A DNA stretch of 64,000 nucleotides. Source: Acytostelium subglobosum LB1. Its lineage: Eukaryota > Evosea > Eumycetozoa > Acytosteliales > Acytosteliaceae. Location: contig NW_012236511.1 in the NCBI RefSeq assembly GCF_000787575.1, positions 434,001 to 498,000 of the forward strand. Direction: 5' to 3'. A model generated the notes under the pieces. That model saw only the letters and a program-made list of their open reading frames with translations. It was not told the origin of the DNA and did no database searches. Shown here in pieces: positions 45,028-57,150 of the stretch (the stretch's first letter is position 1; each line of letters starts with the position of its first letter). Made by a program: the position numbers and the translations under genes.

Positions 45028-46417
45028 ATGTCATCACCAGCAGGCAATGCATCGACACCGGTGCTGAATAAAGCACCAGCTTCACCACCTACAGTGGCTA
45101 CACCTCCTACTACATCGATCGAACAGGCTGTTGACTCGTTGTTCAGGAAGAACTCTTCGATGGGTGGTCTGTTCTCATCCCCGCCACAGGGTGCTACAAA
45201 TACACCACCCATCTCTGGACTGGCCGGTGCTAATCTGTCGCTGGGCAGTCTCAATCCATCAACTCCACCAATAATGACAAAGGTGGCCACACCTACTACA
45301 ACGACAGCAGCAGCAACAGGAGTAGTGACGACACCAACAGCAGTATCGACACCGCCAGCAGCGACGACATCATCAGCAGCAACAGGAGTAGTGGCTACAC
45401 CAATGGGCAACATGATCCCAATGCAGCCAATGCCAATGACAACGACAGTGCCCACAATGCAACCAATGCCAATATCAACTGTGCAACCGATGGATATGTC
45501 AACATCTGCTGCGAATGTGACCTCTACATCATCAACTACACAGACACCTGCACCATCAGTAACAACTTCAATGACCACAACATCAACCAGGAGTGAGGAG
45601 AAATCGTCATCAAAGAGCGAGGATAAATCATCAAAGAGCGAGGATAAATCATCATCATCATCAAAGACATCATCAGAGGAGAAAGCACAGAGAGACAAGG
45701 ATCGCAGAGAGCGTGATAAAGAGCGAAGAGAGAGGGAGAGAGAGGCAAAGGAGCGCGAAAAGGAGGCAGCCAAAGAGAAGGAGGCGGCCAAGGAGCGTGA
45801 GCTCAAGGAGAAGGAGGGTATGAAGGACTTCGAGCAAGAGATACTGGGCAAGAGAAAGCTGAGTGAGCTGCTGAATCAGATATCAGCCACTGAGAGGATG
45901 GATGAAGAAGTAGAAGAGGTATGTTATAGAGTCATGATCAGTCAATCAGGAATCTAACATTCTCCTTTTGTAGATATTGTCTGTATTGGCCGATGACTTT
46001 GTAGAGTCTGTCGTATCATTTGCTTGCACACTGGCCAAGCATCGCAACTCAAACTCACTGGAGGTGAAGGATCTTCAGTGTCACCTGGAGAGGAATTGGA
46101 ATATTAGAGTGCCAGGCTTTGCTGTGCCCGATGGTGGCGGCAAGTCATACAAGAAGCAGAACATACCAGAGAATCACAAACTGCGACTGCAGCTGATGAG
46201 AAAGTCCATACTGACTCAGAACAAGAAGCATGCCACTGCCCATCCACAACAGCAGCAGCAACAGACATCAGCGGCCACCAACACAGCAACTACTTCCGCA
46301 TCATCAGCAGCAGCGACATCAACAACTACCACATCATCTGCCGCCTCTACATCGGTACCACCACCAAACTCAACGTCGACGACGACAACAACCACATCAG
46401 CAACAGCGCCCTCATGA
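45028..46417 (+). CDS. taf12: TFIID subunit 12 (TAF12)
   Basis: CDS is join(45028..45918,45974..46417), 444 residues; the intron is GTATGT to TTTGTAG. The start is the ATG of MSSPAGNAST. The first ~180 residues are Thr/Pro/Ala-rich, then come a Ser/Lys run and a charged helix of EKE repeats. The TAF12 histone fold spans about 272-345: LSELLNQISATERMDEEVEE, ILSVLADDFVESVVSFACTLAKHRNSNSLEVKDLQCHLERNWN. This matches TAF12 across eukaryotes closely (LDEDVEE, ADDFIESV, ARHRKS, LEVKDVQLHLER). It pairs with TAF4 in TFIID and serves in SAGA. A Gln/Thr-rich tail follows. Confidence 0.95.
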
Positions 46418-46502
46418 TTATGATTGATGACAGGTGATATGTGAGATGTAAAGTAAACTACTCGGGGACTAATTGGATAGTCTAGACGAAGGCTGTAAGG
46501 TC

Positions 46503-47300
46503 TTAGAACTTGATTGTGTTCTTATTCTTTAAGTAGTCCGATGAAGCTGGCCTCGCCTTTGTTGGCTTTGCCTTCTTGTCGTCATCCTCGTTATTCTTAT
46601 TACGATCGCTAGTCTTCTTCTTCTTCTTCTCGTCTGTTGTTGAGTCTTCCTCATCTTCATTGTTGTTCCTCAGCTTCTTGCTTCGTGGCTCCCTTGGCTC
46701 CTTTGGTTCCTTTGGTGGCTTGGGCTCATCTTCAATCTCCTTAAGGTCAGCTTTACTGAATCCAAAGCGCTTGGCATCCTCGAAGGAGATAAAGTCGGGC
46801 ATCTCGACACGACCCTTGGCATCCTTTGGCAGGGTGGTAGCCATCTCTTCAGTGAGCTCGATCACCTTTGTTGGCAGGGTTTTCAGGTCGATACCCTCCA
46901 GTACACTCTTTGTATCGATCATTGATTCATCAAAGTCATCATCATCGTCCTCGTCCAACTCCTCAATGGCCTCTTCCTTTTCAATCTTGCTTGTCTTCTT
47001 TGTTGTCTGTTTCTTCTTTGTCTGTTTCTGTTGTGCAAGTTCAGTTGTTGTTTCTTCTTGGACACTATCATCATCACCATGTCTCTGTGCAGATTCCTTT
47101 CTCTCCTCTCTCTTCTTCATATTGGTAACATCTTGTTTATGAGTGAATGAACTCCTCTTTGTGAACTCATGTTGGGACTTGCTATAATATCTTTGTGTTG
47201 TTGATGTAATACCAACAACAAGTCTATTGATTGATGGTGTATAATGTTGTTGTTGACCAATCAACATTAATGGTCTTATCATTGTTCCATGTTTGAACAT
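46503..47300 (-). CDS. Lysine-rich, probably mitochondrial protein of unknown function
   Basis: Single exon; 265 residues from the ATG at 47300 (an ATG at 47372 would add 24). The start MFKHGTMIRPLMLIG and following TQRYYSKS look like a mitochondrial presequence with a processing region. The rest is mostly charged low complexity: a lysine/threonine run, a DEDDDDDFDE block, then a compact segment (PDFISFEDAKRFGFSKADLKEIED) and a basic tail with EPKEPREPRSKK. I do not recognise the family; mitochondrial ribosome or nucleoid factors in protists often look like this. It is head-to-head with the Sec15 gene, 130 bp between start codons. Confidence 0.55.
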   Translation of the reverse strand: MFKHGTMIRPLMLIGQQQHYTPSINRLVVGITSTTQRYYSKSQHEFTKRSSFTHKQDVTNMKKREERKESAQRHGDDDSVQEETTTELAQQKQTKKKQTTKKTSKIEKEEAIEELDEDDDDDFDESMIDTKSVLEGIDLKTLPTKVIELTEEMATTLPKDAKGRVEMPDFISFEDAKRFGFSKADLKEIEDEPKPPKEPKEPREPRSKKLRNNNEDEEDSTTDEKKKKKTSDRNKNNEDDDKKAKPTKARPASSDYLKNKNTIKF

Positions 47301-47430
47301 TCTTATTATCTCTTTAGCTTTGTTGTTGGAGTTCGAAAGTGTTTTGAAGCCTGGGATCTTCACACCTATCATTCAATCAATCAAACACTTTGTGCAACAT
47401 GAACATATAGATACATACAGAGAGAAGAGG

Positions 47431-50400
47431 ATGTTTAAGAAGTCAGATCAACCATCTAAAGACAAGTCGGCTACAGCTGCACCACCAACACCAACGTCAA
47501 CGACGACACCAACCAAAGTAGATCTAAAGAAAGAGAAGAAGGAGAAAGAGAAAGATGAGAAACGTGAGAAAGATAGAGAAAAGATAGAGAGGAAGGAGAA
47601 GGAGAGACAGGATAGGAGAGCCGCAAAGGAGGCAAGAGCACTGGCAAAGCTTGAGAAGAAACAGGCTTCAAAGGATAGGAAGGGCGGACGTGAGAGATCA
47701 AACAGCGACCTGAGTGTCGATGACACAGACACAGATGACACAGACTCTATAAGTGATCTGTCAAGCTCACTCGATCGCACTGGCCCGCTCGGTCTTGGAG
47801 GCTCGCTCACCACATCCACTGGACGCGCAGAGGCTGCCGCCTCGGGCAAGGAGCTCAACATCAACCTGAGCGTCTCAAACAAGGCTGCCAATCAATCTTC
47901 GAGCGAGTCGGCAGCTGCCGCATCGAGGTTGTACATGGATGGAGAGGCCTTCTCATCAGAGAATTTCTTGATCGCCCTCACAGACACTGATCACTTGGGC
48001 CCAGCCATCAAGTCGGTCTTTGAGCTGGGCAAGCAGAACGATGTCATTGACAGTCTCAACGAGTACATTGGCAACAAGGAGCGCGACATTGAGAAGATCT
48101 GTGGTGACAACCATGAAGGCTTCATCAACTCAGTCACATCATTCCTCAGTCTCAAGCAGGATAACCTGGCTCTGAAGCAATCAGTCATACATCTAAACTA
48201 TGAGATACAGGAGATTGGTGGCAGATATGTGACCAAGGCCGAGGAGATGTTGGCATGCAAGCGCACCAAAGACAACATACGCAAGACAAAGGAGATATTG
48301 AACAACTGTCAGTATGCCATACAGTTGGGTATGAAGATCGAGGAGTACGTCAAGAACAAGAGATACTACCATGCCATCAAACATATGGATCAGTTACACA
48401 ACGTCTATCTAAAGAGACTGGCCGACTTCCAATTCGCAAGGAACATGGGTAAGTATTTGTTTGATTGATTGATTGATCGTCCACTCATACATACTTACAC
48501 GCTCCAATAGACGCCAACATTCCTATCATCAAGGAGAACATCAAGAAGCTTGTAAAGGATGAGTTCAATACATGGATGGTCGAGTATGTATTCGATCAGA
48601 TCACTTTGGACCAAGTCGATGATACTCACACGCACTGACACTCAATCATCATAAACAGTATCAAGGAGAGATCAGCAAAGATTGGTAGATTTGGTATGAT
48701 TCAATCGGCCAAACGATTGGAGAAAGAGAGAGAGATCAATCCACTAAAGATGAGGACATCATTTGGAGAGAGCGAGGCAGTTTGGGATAGAATCCTTGGA
48801 CTTCCATCCAAGGACAACACTAGTGCCATTGGACTACTGTCACCAAATCAGCAAATAGGCTCACCATCATTCGTCAGCTATAGTGACATAGAGAAGGATG
48901 ATCTTATAATGCGTAAGTCATACACACCTTGGGAGTGCACAATTGGTATTGACCGATCAATCAATCAATCTATCACCTTATAGGCTCACCTTTTGATGAG
49001 GTCAACATTGACTTCCATCCATTGTATCAATGTCTGTTCATTTACAGTAGTCTGGGACTGATGGAGGAGTTCCAGGGATACTACACACTCAATCGTATGC
49101 TGCAGTTCCAGATGGTCATTCAACCAAAGGAGCATGGACAGGTATGGGAGTCATTCCTGCAACAGATTGCAGGCTACTTCATGGTGGAGAGCATGGTGAT
49201 CGACACCACCCATCCACATCTCTCAAAGACTGCCATTAATGAGTGCTGGAACACTGCTTTGGTCAAGATCACATCGGTGCTGCAGGAGCTGTTCACGCAC
49301 TGTCACGACACACGCTCGCTCATCTCATTCAAGAAGTTCGTGCTGGTCTTCACCAACACGCTCTCACTCTATGGCTACCACGTGCAACCGCTACTCTACA
49401 TGCTCGACACGATGAAGGAGAAGTACTGTCAGTTCGCCATCGTCGAGGGTGTGGAGATGTTCACCAAGATCCTCGAGTCCGAGTCCAACGTCACACTGTA
49501 CGTCGAGACGCCAGAGGAGTATCGCAATCTGATCCTGGCCAACAATCTCGATCCAGACTTTGGAAAGAGCACATCGACAGACAACAGCGACGACAATGAC
49601 GAGCAGCAACAGACTCCCGCCGTGGACGACGAATCCCTGGCCAAGATGCTGCCCAAGGCATTCCCATTCTCCAAGCTGGTGCCCCAGTTCTACACGTTAC
49701 TCAAGCGATTCATATCAGAGTTCTACGAGTTTACATCACAGCTGAGCGAGAACGAGGACTTTATCATCCGATCGACAGACACACTCATCAGAAAGATCAA
49801 CGATACACTATACAACTTCCTCACAATGTCCAGCGCTGTGCCACAGGTGATTCAGCTGGTGGTAAATCTCAAGCATCTGTTGGTGGCCTGTCAGTTCTTC
49901 AAGGACTATCTCAACTCATTGATTCTGGGCGACAACAAGACTGCAGATGTCAATCTCACCTCATCGAACAGGGTAGCACTGTCATCATCCAACCTACTCT
50001 ACACCACCAAGGGTCTAGGTGAGAAGCACATCATAGCACTATGTGAGCGCAAGATTGATGATCTCATGTCATCATCAGCCAACATCAACTGGTCACCAGT
50101 TGCATCAGATGATCGTCCAAGAGACTACATTGAAGGTAAAGTGATACTCACCGCTCACTCAACCTGGAACCATTCCACTAACTCAATCTATCAATCAAAT
50201 ATTTAGATGTTGTAACATACCTCGAGTTCACATTGCCATTTGTACAGCCACTGTCTCCACAACTACGTGAGGACTTTATTACAAAGGCATTCAAGAGGAT
50301 ATCGGAGCTGTTGACGACAATGATACATAGCGACTCTTTGAAGAAGTTTAATATGAGTGGTGTCAAGTGCTTCAACGCCGATTTGAAGCAGATCGAGGAG

Positions 50401-50758
50401 TTTGCCAGGAGAAAGGCCGATGAGAAGGAGAGGACGGCAACGTCCAGCAGAGATCTGGTTGGATCATTCTACGAGTTGAGACAAACTGTCAACCTACTTC
50501 TGGCTGAGAATCCAGAGGAGTTTGGAGATATCAAGATCAGGGCCAAACATTACAATCTGATCACCAATATCCATGACCTCATAATATTGTTCCAAAAGTA
50601 TGTTATAACATTGATTACAAACAGTGAGCTGTGGACCGTACTGACCATCCAACAACAGGTATAAAGAAGAGTCCAAAGGCTTTACAACGCCCAAGGAGCA
50701 AAAGGACAGAAATAATAAGATAGCAAATGCGATCAAGAAGTTTAAGGAAATGGTGTAA
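47431..50758 (+). CDS. exoc6: Exocyst complex component 6 (Sec15)
   Basis: CDS is join(47431..48448,48511..48583,48659..48912,48984..50135,50207..50597,50659..50758), 995 residues, with five GT-AG introns. The N-terminal 170 residues are a lysine/glutamate-rich coiled stretch and Ser/Thr low complexity. From about 175 the exocyst core matches Sec15: DHLGPAIKSVFELGKQNDVIDSL, KERDIEKICGDNHEGFI, IGGRYVTKAEEML, then PIIKENIKKLVKDEFNTWMV and the ERSAKIGRFGMIQSAKR block, and the C-terminal helical bundles ending KIANAIKKFKEMV. Sec15 links Rab GTPases on secretory vesicles to the exocyst tether. The frame is unbroken through all exons, so the sequence quality here is good. Confidence 0.93.
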
Positions 50759-51014
50759 TATATTATATAAACATGTCAAGTGCTCCAGATAGATAGATAG
50801 ATTAGAGATGTCCACTCATGTACCTGAGTTTGAAACGATCACGTGACAGACCAACACACTCGATCCAGAAACTGATCTTAAAGGTTGTGTGGTGTCGTCG
50901 ACAGTTGCAAAAGTTAATTAATCGGGGTGGGTTCATTCATTAGTTGTCTCAGCAAACAACTTGTTATTACTTATATACTTATATATTTATAACATATATA
51001 ATATATAGATAGAG

Positions 51015-52967
51015 ATGGAGAGCACAGCAGTAGTTGAAGAGCAAGTTGTTGTTGATGCTTCAGTGACCTCAACAACAACAACAACAACAATGGTTGACGA
51101 TGACAACTCTGCTCAATCAAAGTCACAAGGGGATGATCAACAGCAACAATCACAAGAGGAGGAGCAGCAGAGTGATACAACTACAACTACAACTGTTGTA
51201 TCAGAGAGCAATGATGATGGTGATGATCAACAAAATGAAGACAAGAGCAATAATAATATAAATCAGGTGACAGAGGAACAGCCAACTGAAGATAATGAGG
51301 TCACGGCCACAGAACAATCAACTGAAGTAGCTGCTGATACTGTCGCTGAGGTAGAGGATGATAAGGAGGATAAGGATGCAGTTGAGGAGGAGGAGGAAGA
51401 GGAGGATGATGAAGATAAGCAAAAGAAGAGCAGCAGAAAGAAGGACAAGAAGGAAAGGAGGGAGAGAAGACAAAGAAAGAAAGAGAGGAAGGAGAAGAGG
51501 AGAAAGAGCAAGTCTGGTGATGATGAAGATGCAGAGGAGGAGCAAGAGGATGATGCTGCTGACAAGGACAACAACAAAGAAGGAGTAGAGGGTGAGGCAG
51601 TCGATGATATATTCGGTGAAGATGGCAACGAGGGTGGTCAAGAGTCAACCTCAGCAAACAAGGATGAAAAGTCAGGCTTCACTAGACTATCGAGGACAAG
51701 AAGGGTCAAGGCCAAGATCGTCAGACAGACGGATGCTGAAGAGGAGGATCCAGACATGGACATCGATGGCGACGACTCTAACAAAAAGGACAAAGACACA
51801 GATTACCAACCAAACGAAAACGGTCTCGACGATGACATGGTCGATCAGGAGGAGAGCTCAGAGGAGGACAAGAAAAAGAAGAAGAAGAAGAAGAGCAAGA
51901 AGGACAAGAAGGACAAGAAGGAAAGGAAGAAGAAGAGAAAGTCACGTGGCGACGATGACAATGAGGAGGAGCAGGACGACGACCAGGACGACTCGGACAG
52001 GAAGAACAAGAAGAAGCAAGAAGAACAAGAGCAAGTCCAAGGGTGGCAGGCTCGACGGTGGCAGTGGCGACGACGTCAGCAACTTCAAGGAGGAGATCAA
52101 TCCCCTGGATCACGCGTTGATGACTCTTAAGCGTACTCGTGCCAAGGAGCTGTCCGAGGGACAGAAATTCGACATGAGCAAGGACATCCTGGACAAGATG
52201 AGCAACGCCGCCTACCAGGACGCCGTTGACAACAAGCGACACATGCCAGCCGTCAGCAAGATTAAGCTGCTGCCAGAGGTGGAGTCGGCACTTGGCAAGA
52301 CTCAGTTGCCACGAGACGATGACGTTGCTCACACCCGACATCTACTCTGTGATCACCTCGTGGTTGGAGCCTTTGCCCGACGGATCGATGCCCAACATCC
52401 GCATCAAGACCTCCCTGCTAAAGATCCTGGCCACGTTGCCAGTGAATCGCGACAAGATCAAGAGGAGTGGCATTGGCAAGATCGTCATGGCCATCAAGAG
52501 CGCTGAGAATGAGACCCCTCCCATCAAGAAGATGGCCTACGACGTCGTTCACAAATGGACTGCGCCCGTCCAGTATCGTGATGACTCTCACAACGAGGTC
52601 CAAATCGACCCTGACCAGCTGCACAAGCAGACCGAAGATGGCCTGACAAAGAAGTAAGTTGTTGGTCCGTAACAAAAGGTTGTTGTTATTGATCCATTCA
52701 CTAACATATGATGTTTATAGGTTCACCAAGGATGACTATCTACCTGCACACATTAAGCATGCGATATCCATCCCAAGAGCACAGTTGAACTACACAAAGA
52801 AGCCAAAGGGATTGGATGAGAAGGGATCTGACAATCAAAGCAGTTCAACAATAAGGACCATCAGCAAGATTGACAAGGAGATTGAGAAGAAGATCATGCG
52901 ACAGACCTACAAAGGCAATCCACGCGCTCACAACCTCAGTGTTGAGGGCAGGAACATGAAGTTGTAG
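51015..52967 (+). CDS. iws1: IWS1/Spn1 transcription elongation factor, with two frame changes
   Basis: Coding 51015-52653 plus last exon 52721-52967 (intron GTAAGT to TTATAG); about 627 residues after allowing for two surplus bases. The N-terminal ~330 residues are acidic and lysine-rich with several basic runs (KKKKKKKSKKDK). The TFIIS N-terminal (LW) domain follows: INPLDHALMTLKRTRAKELSEGQKFDMSKDILDKM, KIKLLPEVESALGKTQL, LLTPDIYSVITSWLEPLPDGSMPNI, LLKILATLPV and SGIGKIVMAIKSAENETPPIKKMA. IWS1 binds Spt6 and RNA polymerase II during elongation. The frame moves by one base near 52010-52018 (AAGAAGAAGC run) and again near 52309-52312 (TTGCC). Both moves have the same sign and neither coincides with a stop codon. 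Confidence 0.88.
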
Positions 52968-53793
52968 GTGGTGTGTGGACATGAGAGTTGTCGATATCAA
53001 TGTGTCTTTTGTTTATGGACTATGGACTAATGGACTACCACTACTACTACCATCTGAACAACTTATTACAACAACAATTAAAAGCTACTTGTACACCATT
53101 CATCCATCAATCCATCTATAATACCAACCATCCAACCAATCAAACAATCAAGCAAATACTTGATCGGACATTGACCTGAAACTTCCCATAACCTTTTACA
53201 TGTACGTAGATGGGCGCCTACACCCGTCTGGAAGGATCATCCCTGTCACCATTGTTGCGGGCTCCACAATCAAACATTGTGGGTGAATTCATTAATACAT
53301 GTTTGATGTTAAAATTCGGGCGACCTGATGGTGCAGGTCCAATTGATTGTGATATTTGATAAAGGTTCGCGTCCGCCGAACACAATGCTAGACACCTTGA
53401 CTTGACACAACTTTGTGTCGAGCTCAGGAGTGAGAGAATGAACAACCTTGTCCGAATCAAGATAGATTTTTGTTATTCCATCCTGGAGTATGGCTCTTGT
53501 TGATGCAGATGCCCTTGTTCAATGATGTTGTTGCTCATGTCATTACCGGCCAGCCGGCAGATTGCACATATCCAATGATACTTCTTCGAGTTTCAGACTC
53601 CTGTCACAGATCCTGGTTCAGTGTTCCTCCTGAAATAGCTCAATACAACTACTCAACTCAATTCCTATCCTTTATCTCTTTATCTATCTATCTCTTTATC
53701 CATTATCTTGTTTTGGAAACATTTGTTTGTTGTTGGTGAAGTAATCATCACCCAAGGTTAGAAGCAGGACAACAACAATCAAACAAACAAACA
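52968..53793. other. Intergenic between IWS1 and the Ca2+ ATPase genes
   Basis: About 825 bp. A polyadenylation-like AATTAAA sits near 53074. The section 53210-53600 is less AT-rich and contains short open frames on both strands (one of 49 codons from 53211) without family features. CTATCTATCT repeats near 53685 precede the ATPase start. Confidence 0.45.
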
Positions 53794-56700
53794 ATGTCAA
53801 TCATAATATCACATGTTGAGGACTATGGTCTTCATGAGGTGTACGACATCAATGGCAATGACCTGCAGGACCTAGTCAATTTGCCAAAGGATCCAAAGCA
53901 ACTGGAGGCAATTGGCGGTGTGAATGGACTGGCACAAAAGTTGCGATCTTCAACCACCGATGGTTTGCAGAAGAATGCCAATGCATTGTCATCAAGAGCT
54001 GAAACGTAAGGACATCATACTATATATATAATATATGTTGGCGTGCACTTGCTTAAGTGTCAGTGCGCCAAACAAGCAAACGATCATTTGCCTCGTGACC
54101 TTTTGCTCAACAGACCCCACACACCTTTCTCTTTCTTGATCAAACAAACGAATCCAGGTTTGGAAAAAACGTTCTGCCCGATCCTCCCATGGACTCGTTG
54201 TTTACCATCATGAAAGATACGCTCAAGGATGAGACTTTGATCATCCTGATCATTGCTGCCGTGGTCTCCATTATCTTGGGCTCAATCAAGTACACCTCGG
54301 AGAACCCCAAGACTGGATGGATTGAGGGTGTGGCCATCCTATTCGCTGTGATCATCGTTACAATCGTCACTTCAATCAACAACTTCAAGAACCAACAACG
54401 TTTCCAGGACCTCAACAAGAAGTCATCGGATCGCCAGGTCAAGGTGGTGCGTGCCGGTGAGCAATGTGTTATCTCGGTATTCAACCTGTTGGTCGGTGAT
54501 GTCCTGATGGTGGACACTGGTGATATTGTATGCACCGATGGTGTGTTCATTGACGGCCACTCCATTGTCTGTGACGAATCCTCCATTACTGGTGAGTCTA
54601 ACCCAATCAAGAAGGGTCATGACAGCCAGGGCTTTGACCCACTCTTCATCTCTGGTACCATTGTCCAGGAGGGCTTTGGCAAGATGATGGTCACCGCCGT
54701 AGGTGTCAACTCAATCAATGGCAAGATCCTCATGTCTCTTCGCACTGAGACCGAGGACACCCCATTGCAGGAGAAGCTTGGAGAGCTTGCCGACAGGATC
54801 GGAAAGTTTGGTCTGGGTGCTGCCGTTTTGTTGCTGCTCATCGTCATCCCCAAGTATTTCCTCCAGCTTAAGGTTGACGATATCCCAATTACCACAGAGT
54901 GTCTTAGTGATATTACCAAGATCGTCGTGTCAGCCATCACCATCGTTGTGGTCGCCGTACCAGAGGGTCTGCCACTGGCCGTCACTGTCGCTCTGGCCTA
55001 TGGTATGCTCAAGATGTACAAGGAGAACAATCTCGTGCGTAACATGGCGTCGTGTGAGACTATGGGAGGTGCCACCACCATCTGTTCAGACAAGACTGGC
55101 ACACTCACCACCAACCAGATGACTGTTGTGGCTGGACATATCTCCAAGCTCTTTGAGAACGTTGACCACAACGTCAAGCACAACATTCCAGCTCAACTTC
55201 ACTCAATCATTGTTGATGGTATCTGTCTCAACTCCAACGCCTACGAGGGTGTCTCAACCACTGGCCGCACAGAGTTCATTGGTAGCAAGACAGAGTGTGC
55301 ACTTTTGAAGTTTGTTCAGCTCTTTGGAGCTGACTACCAAACGATCCGTAGTACTTCCAACATCAAGAAGCTCTATCCATTCACATCGACTCGCAAGCGC
55401 ATGGCCGTTCTAGTCGAGTTGGGCAACGGTCGCTACAGACTCTACGTCAAGGGTGCTTCTGAGATCATCCTCGGTCGTTGCTCCACCTACTTTGATGAGA
55501 ATGGCAACGTTCAACAGATGGGCAACGATGCCCGTCGCATCTATGAGGACACAATCAACAGATTCGCCACTGACACTTTGAGAACCATTGGTCTGGCCTA
55601 CAGCGACTTTGACCTCAGTCAGATTGACCTCGAGAGCGCTGATGAGCCAAGCCAGAACTTGTGTTTCATTGGTGTGGTCGGCATCCGTGACCCAATCAGA
55701 CCAGAGGTGCCACACGCTGTTGCACAGTTCAAGAGAGCCGGTGTCATTGTTCGCATGGTCACTGGAGACAACCTCATCACTGCACAGAACATTGCCAAGA
55801 AGTGTGGTATCCTCTCCAGCAATGGTGTGTGCCTCGAGGGACCAGAGTTCCAGAGAATGACCAACGACGAGATTGACAGAGTGCTTCCTCGTCTCCAGGT
55901 GTTGGCCCGTTCCTCGCCATTGGACAAGAGAAGATTGGTCGAGCGTTTGAAGGAGGCTGGTGAAATTGTTGCCGTCACTGGAGATGGTACCAACGATGGT
56001 CCCGCCCTCAAGATGGCACATGTCGGATTCTCAATGGGTGTCACTGGTACCGAAGTGGCCATTGCCGCTTCTGACGTTGTCTTGCTAGATGATAACTTTG
56101 CCTCGATTGTCCGTGCCCTGCTCTGGGGCAGAAACATCTACGACTCCATCTGTAAATTCTTGCAGTTCCAGCTCACCATCAACATTGTAGCCGTGATTGT
56201 TGCACTCGTTGGTAACATCTCTGGCAATGGTGAGTCACCTCTTACTGTTATCCAGTTGCTCTGGGTCAACCTCATCATGGACACGTTGGCCGCTCTGGCA
56301 CTGGCCACCGACCCACCCCACGAGGGTCTGCTCGACCGTCCACCACGTGGAAAGGATGCACCACTCATCTCCCGTACCATGTGGCGTGACATCCTCGGTC
56401 AGGCTGCCTTCCAGCTCTGTGTTCAATTCTTCCTGTTGTACCGTGGTGCCGAGTTCTACAACAACATCCTAGGAACAGATATGCCAGATAATGGAGTAGA
56501 GCACTACACCATGATATTCAACACCTTTGTATTCCTCCAACTCTTTAACGAGATCAACTCACGTGTACTTGGAAACTGTAAGTGGTTGCTGTTCAATTAA
56601 CATACCCAGAGCATATGACTAACTTAATGACCCGCACACTACGTAGCTCTCAACATCTTCAAGCACATCTTTAACAACCCATTGTTCATCATCATTTGGT

Positions 56701-56933
56701 TCGTGACGATTGGCATTCAGATTGTCTTTGTCACCTTTGGAGGAGAAGCCACTGCCACAGTAAAGTTGAGCATTGCAGAGTGGGGCATTTGTGTCCTGAC
56801 TGGAGTGATGTCATTGCCACTTGGATTCTTGTTGAGATTGATCCCAATCAAGAATGCACAAGTTGAGCGTAGTATGGACAGTGAGAGTACTCCATTGTTC
56901 AGCAAGTCCTCAACCAGATACAGCGAGGTGTAA
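53794..56933 (+). CDS. Plasma-membrane-type (PMCA, P2B) calcium ATPase
   Basis: CDS is join(53794..54005,54158..56577,56647..56933), 972 residues. Introns are GTAAGG to TCCAG and GTAAGT to CGTAG. All P-type hallmarks are intact: SSITGES, PEGLPLAV in transmembrane segment 4, the phosphorylation site CSDKTGTLT (around residue 381), KGASEIIL, TGDNLITA, and TGDGTNDGPALKMAHVGFSMG. Membrane helices are evident at LIILIIAAVVSIILG, VAILFAVIIVTIV, FGLGAAVLLLLIVI, INIVAVIVALVGNISG, LWVNLIMDTLAALALATDPP and two or more at the C-terminus. The short C-terminus ends STRYSEV and has no obvious calmodulin-binding helix, unlike animal PMCAs. D. discoideum has a related vacuolar pump, PatA; localisation here to plasma or contractile vacuole membrane is inferred. 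Confidence 0.93.
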
Positions 56934-57150
56934 GATGAGAGACCTTGTCAAGAAGGACTTGGCTCCCTTTCCCCTCCCTCCCTCCTACCTCCCCACTGTG
57001 CGCTTGTGTATGTGTGGCAGCACCTCCTCCAACCAACCAGCTAGCTGTTTAAGCAGCGGTGTTTAAACAACCTCTTTTTGGAATAATAAACTAACCTGAT
57101 TCGACCATGCCAGTAGGCCATGGCTTTACTAATAATAATACTATGCTATA

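Noticed and set aside
45003-45851. 282-codon minus-strand open frame opposite TAF12
   Set aside because: Leu/Ser/Val-rich shadow of Thr/Ala/Lys-rich coding sequence; TAF12 on the plus strand is secure.
53360-53390. T-arm-like GGTTCGCGTCC sequence
   Set aside because: No matching acceptor, D-arm or anticodon stem can be built around it.
53211-53460. Short open frames on both strands between IWS1 and the Ca2+ ATPase
   Set aside because: No start context, homology or splice signals; length is expected by chance in a less AT-rich patch.
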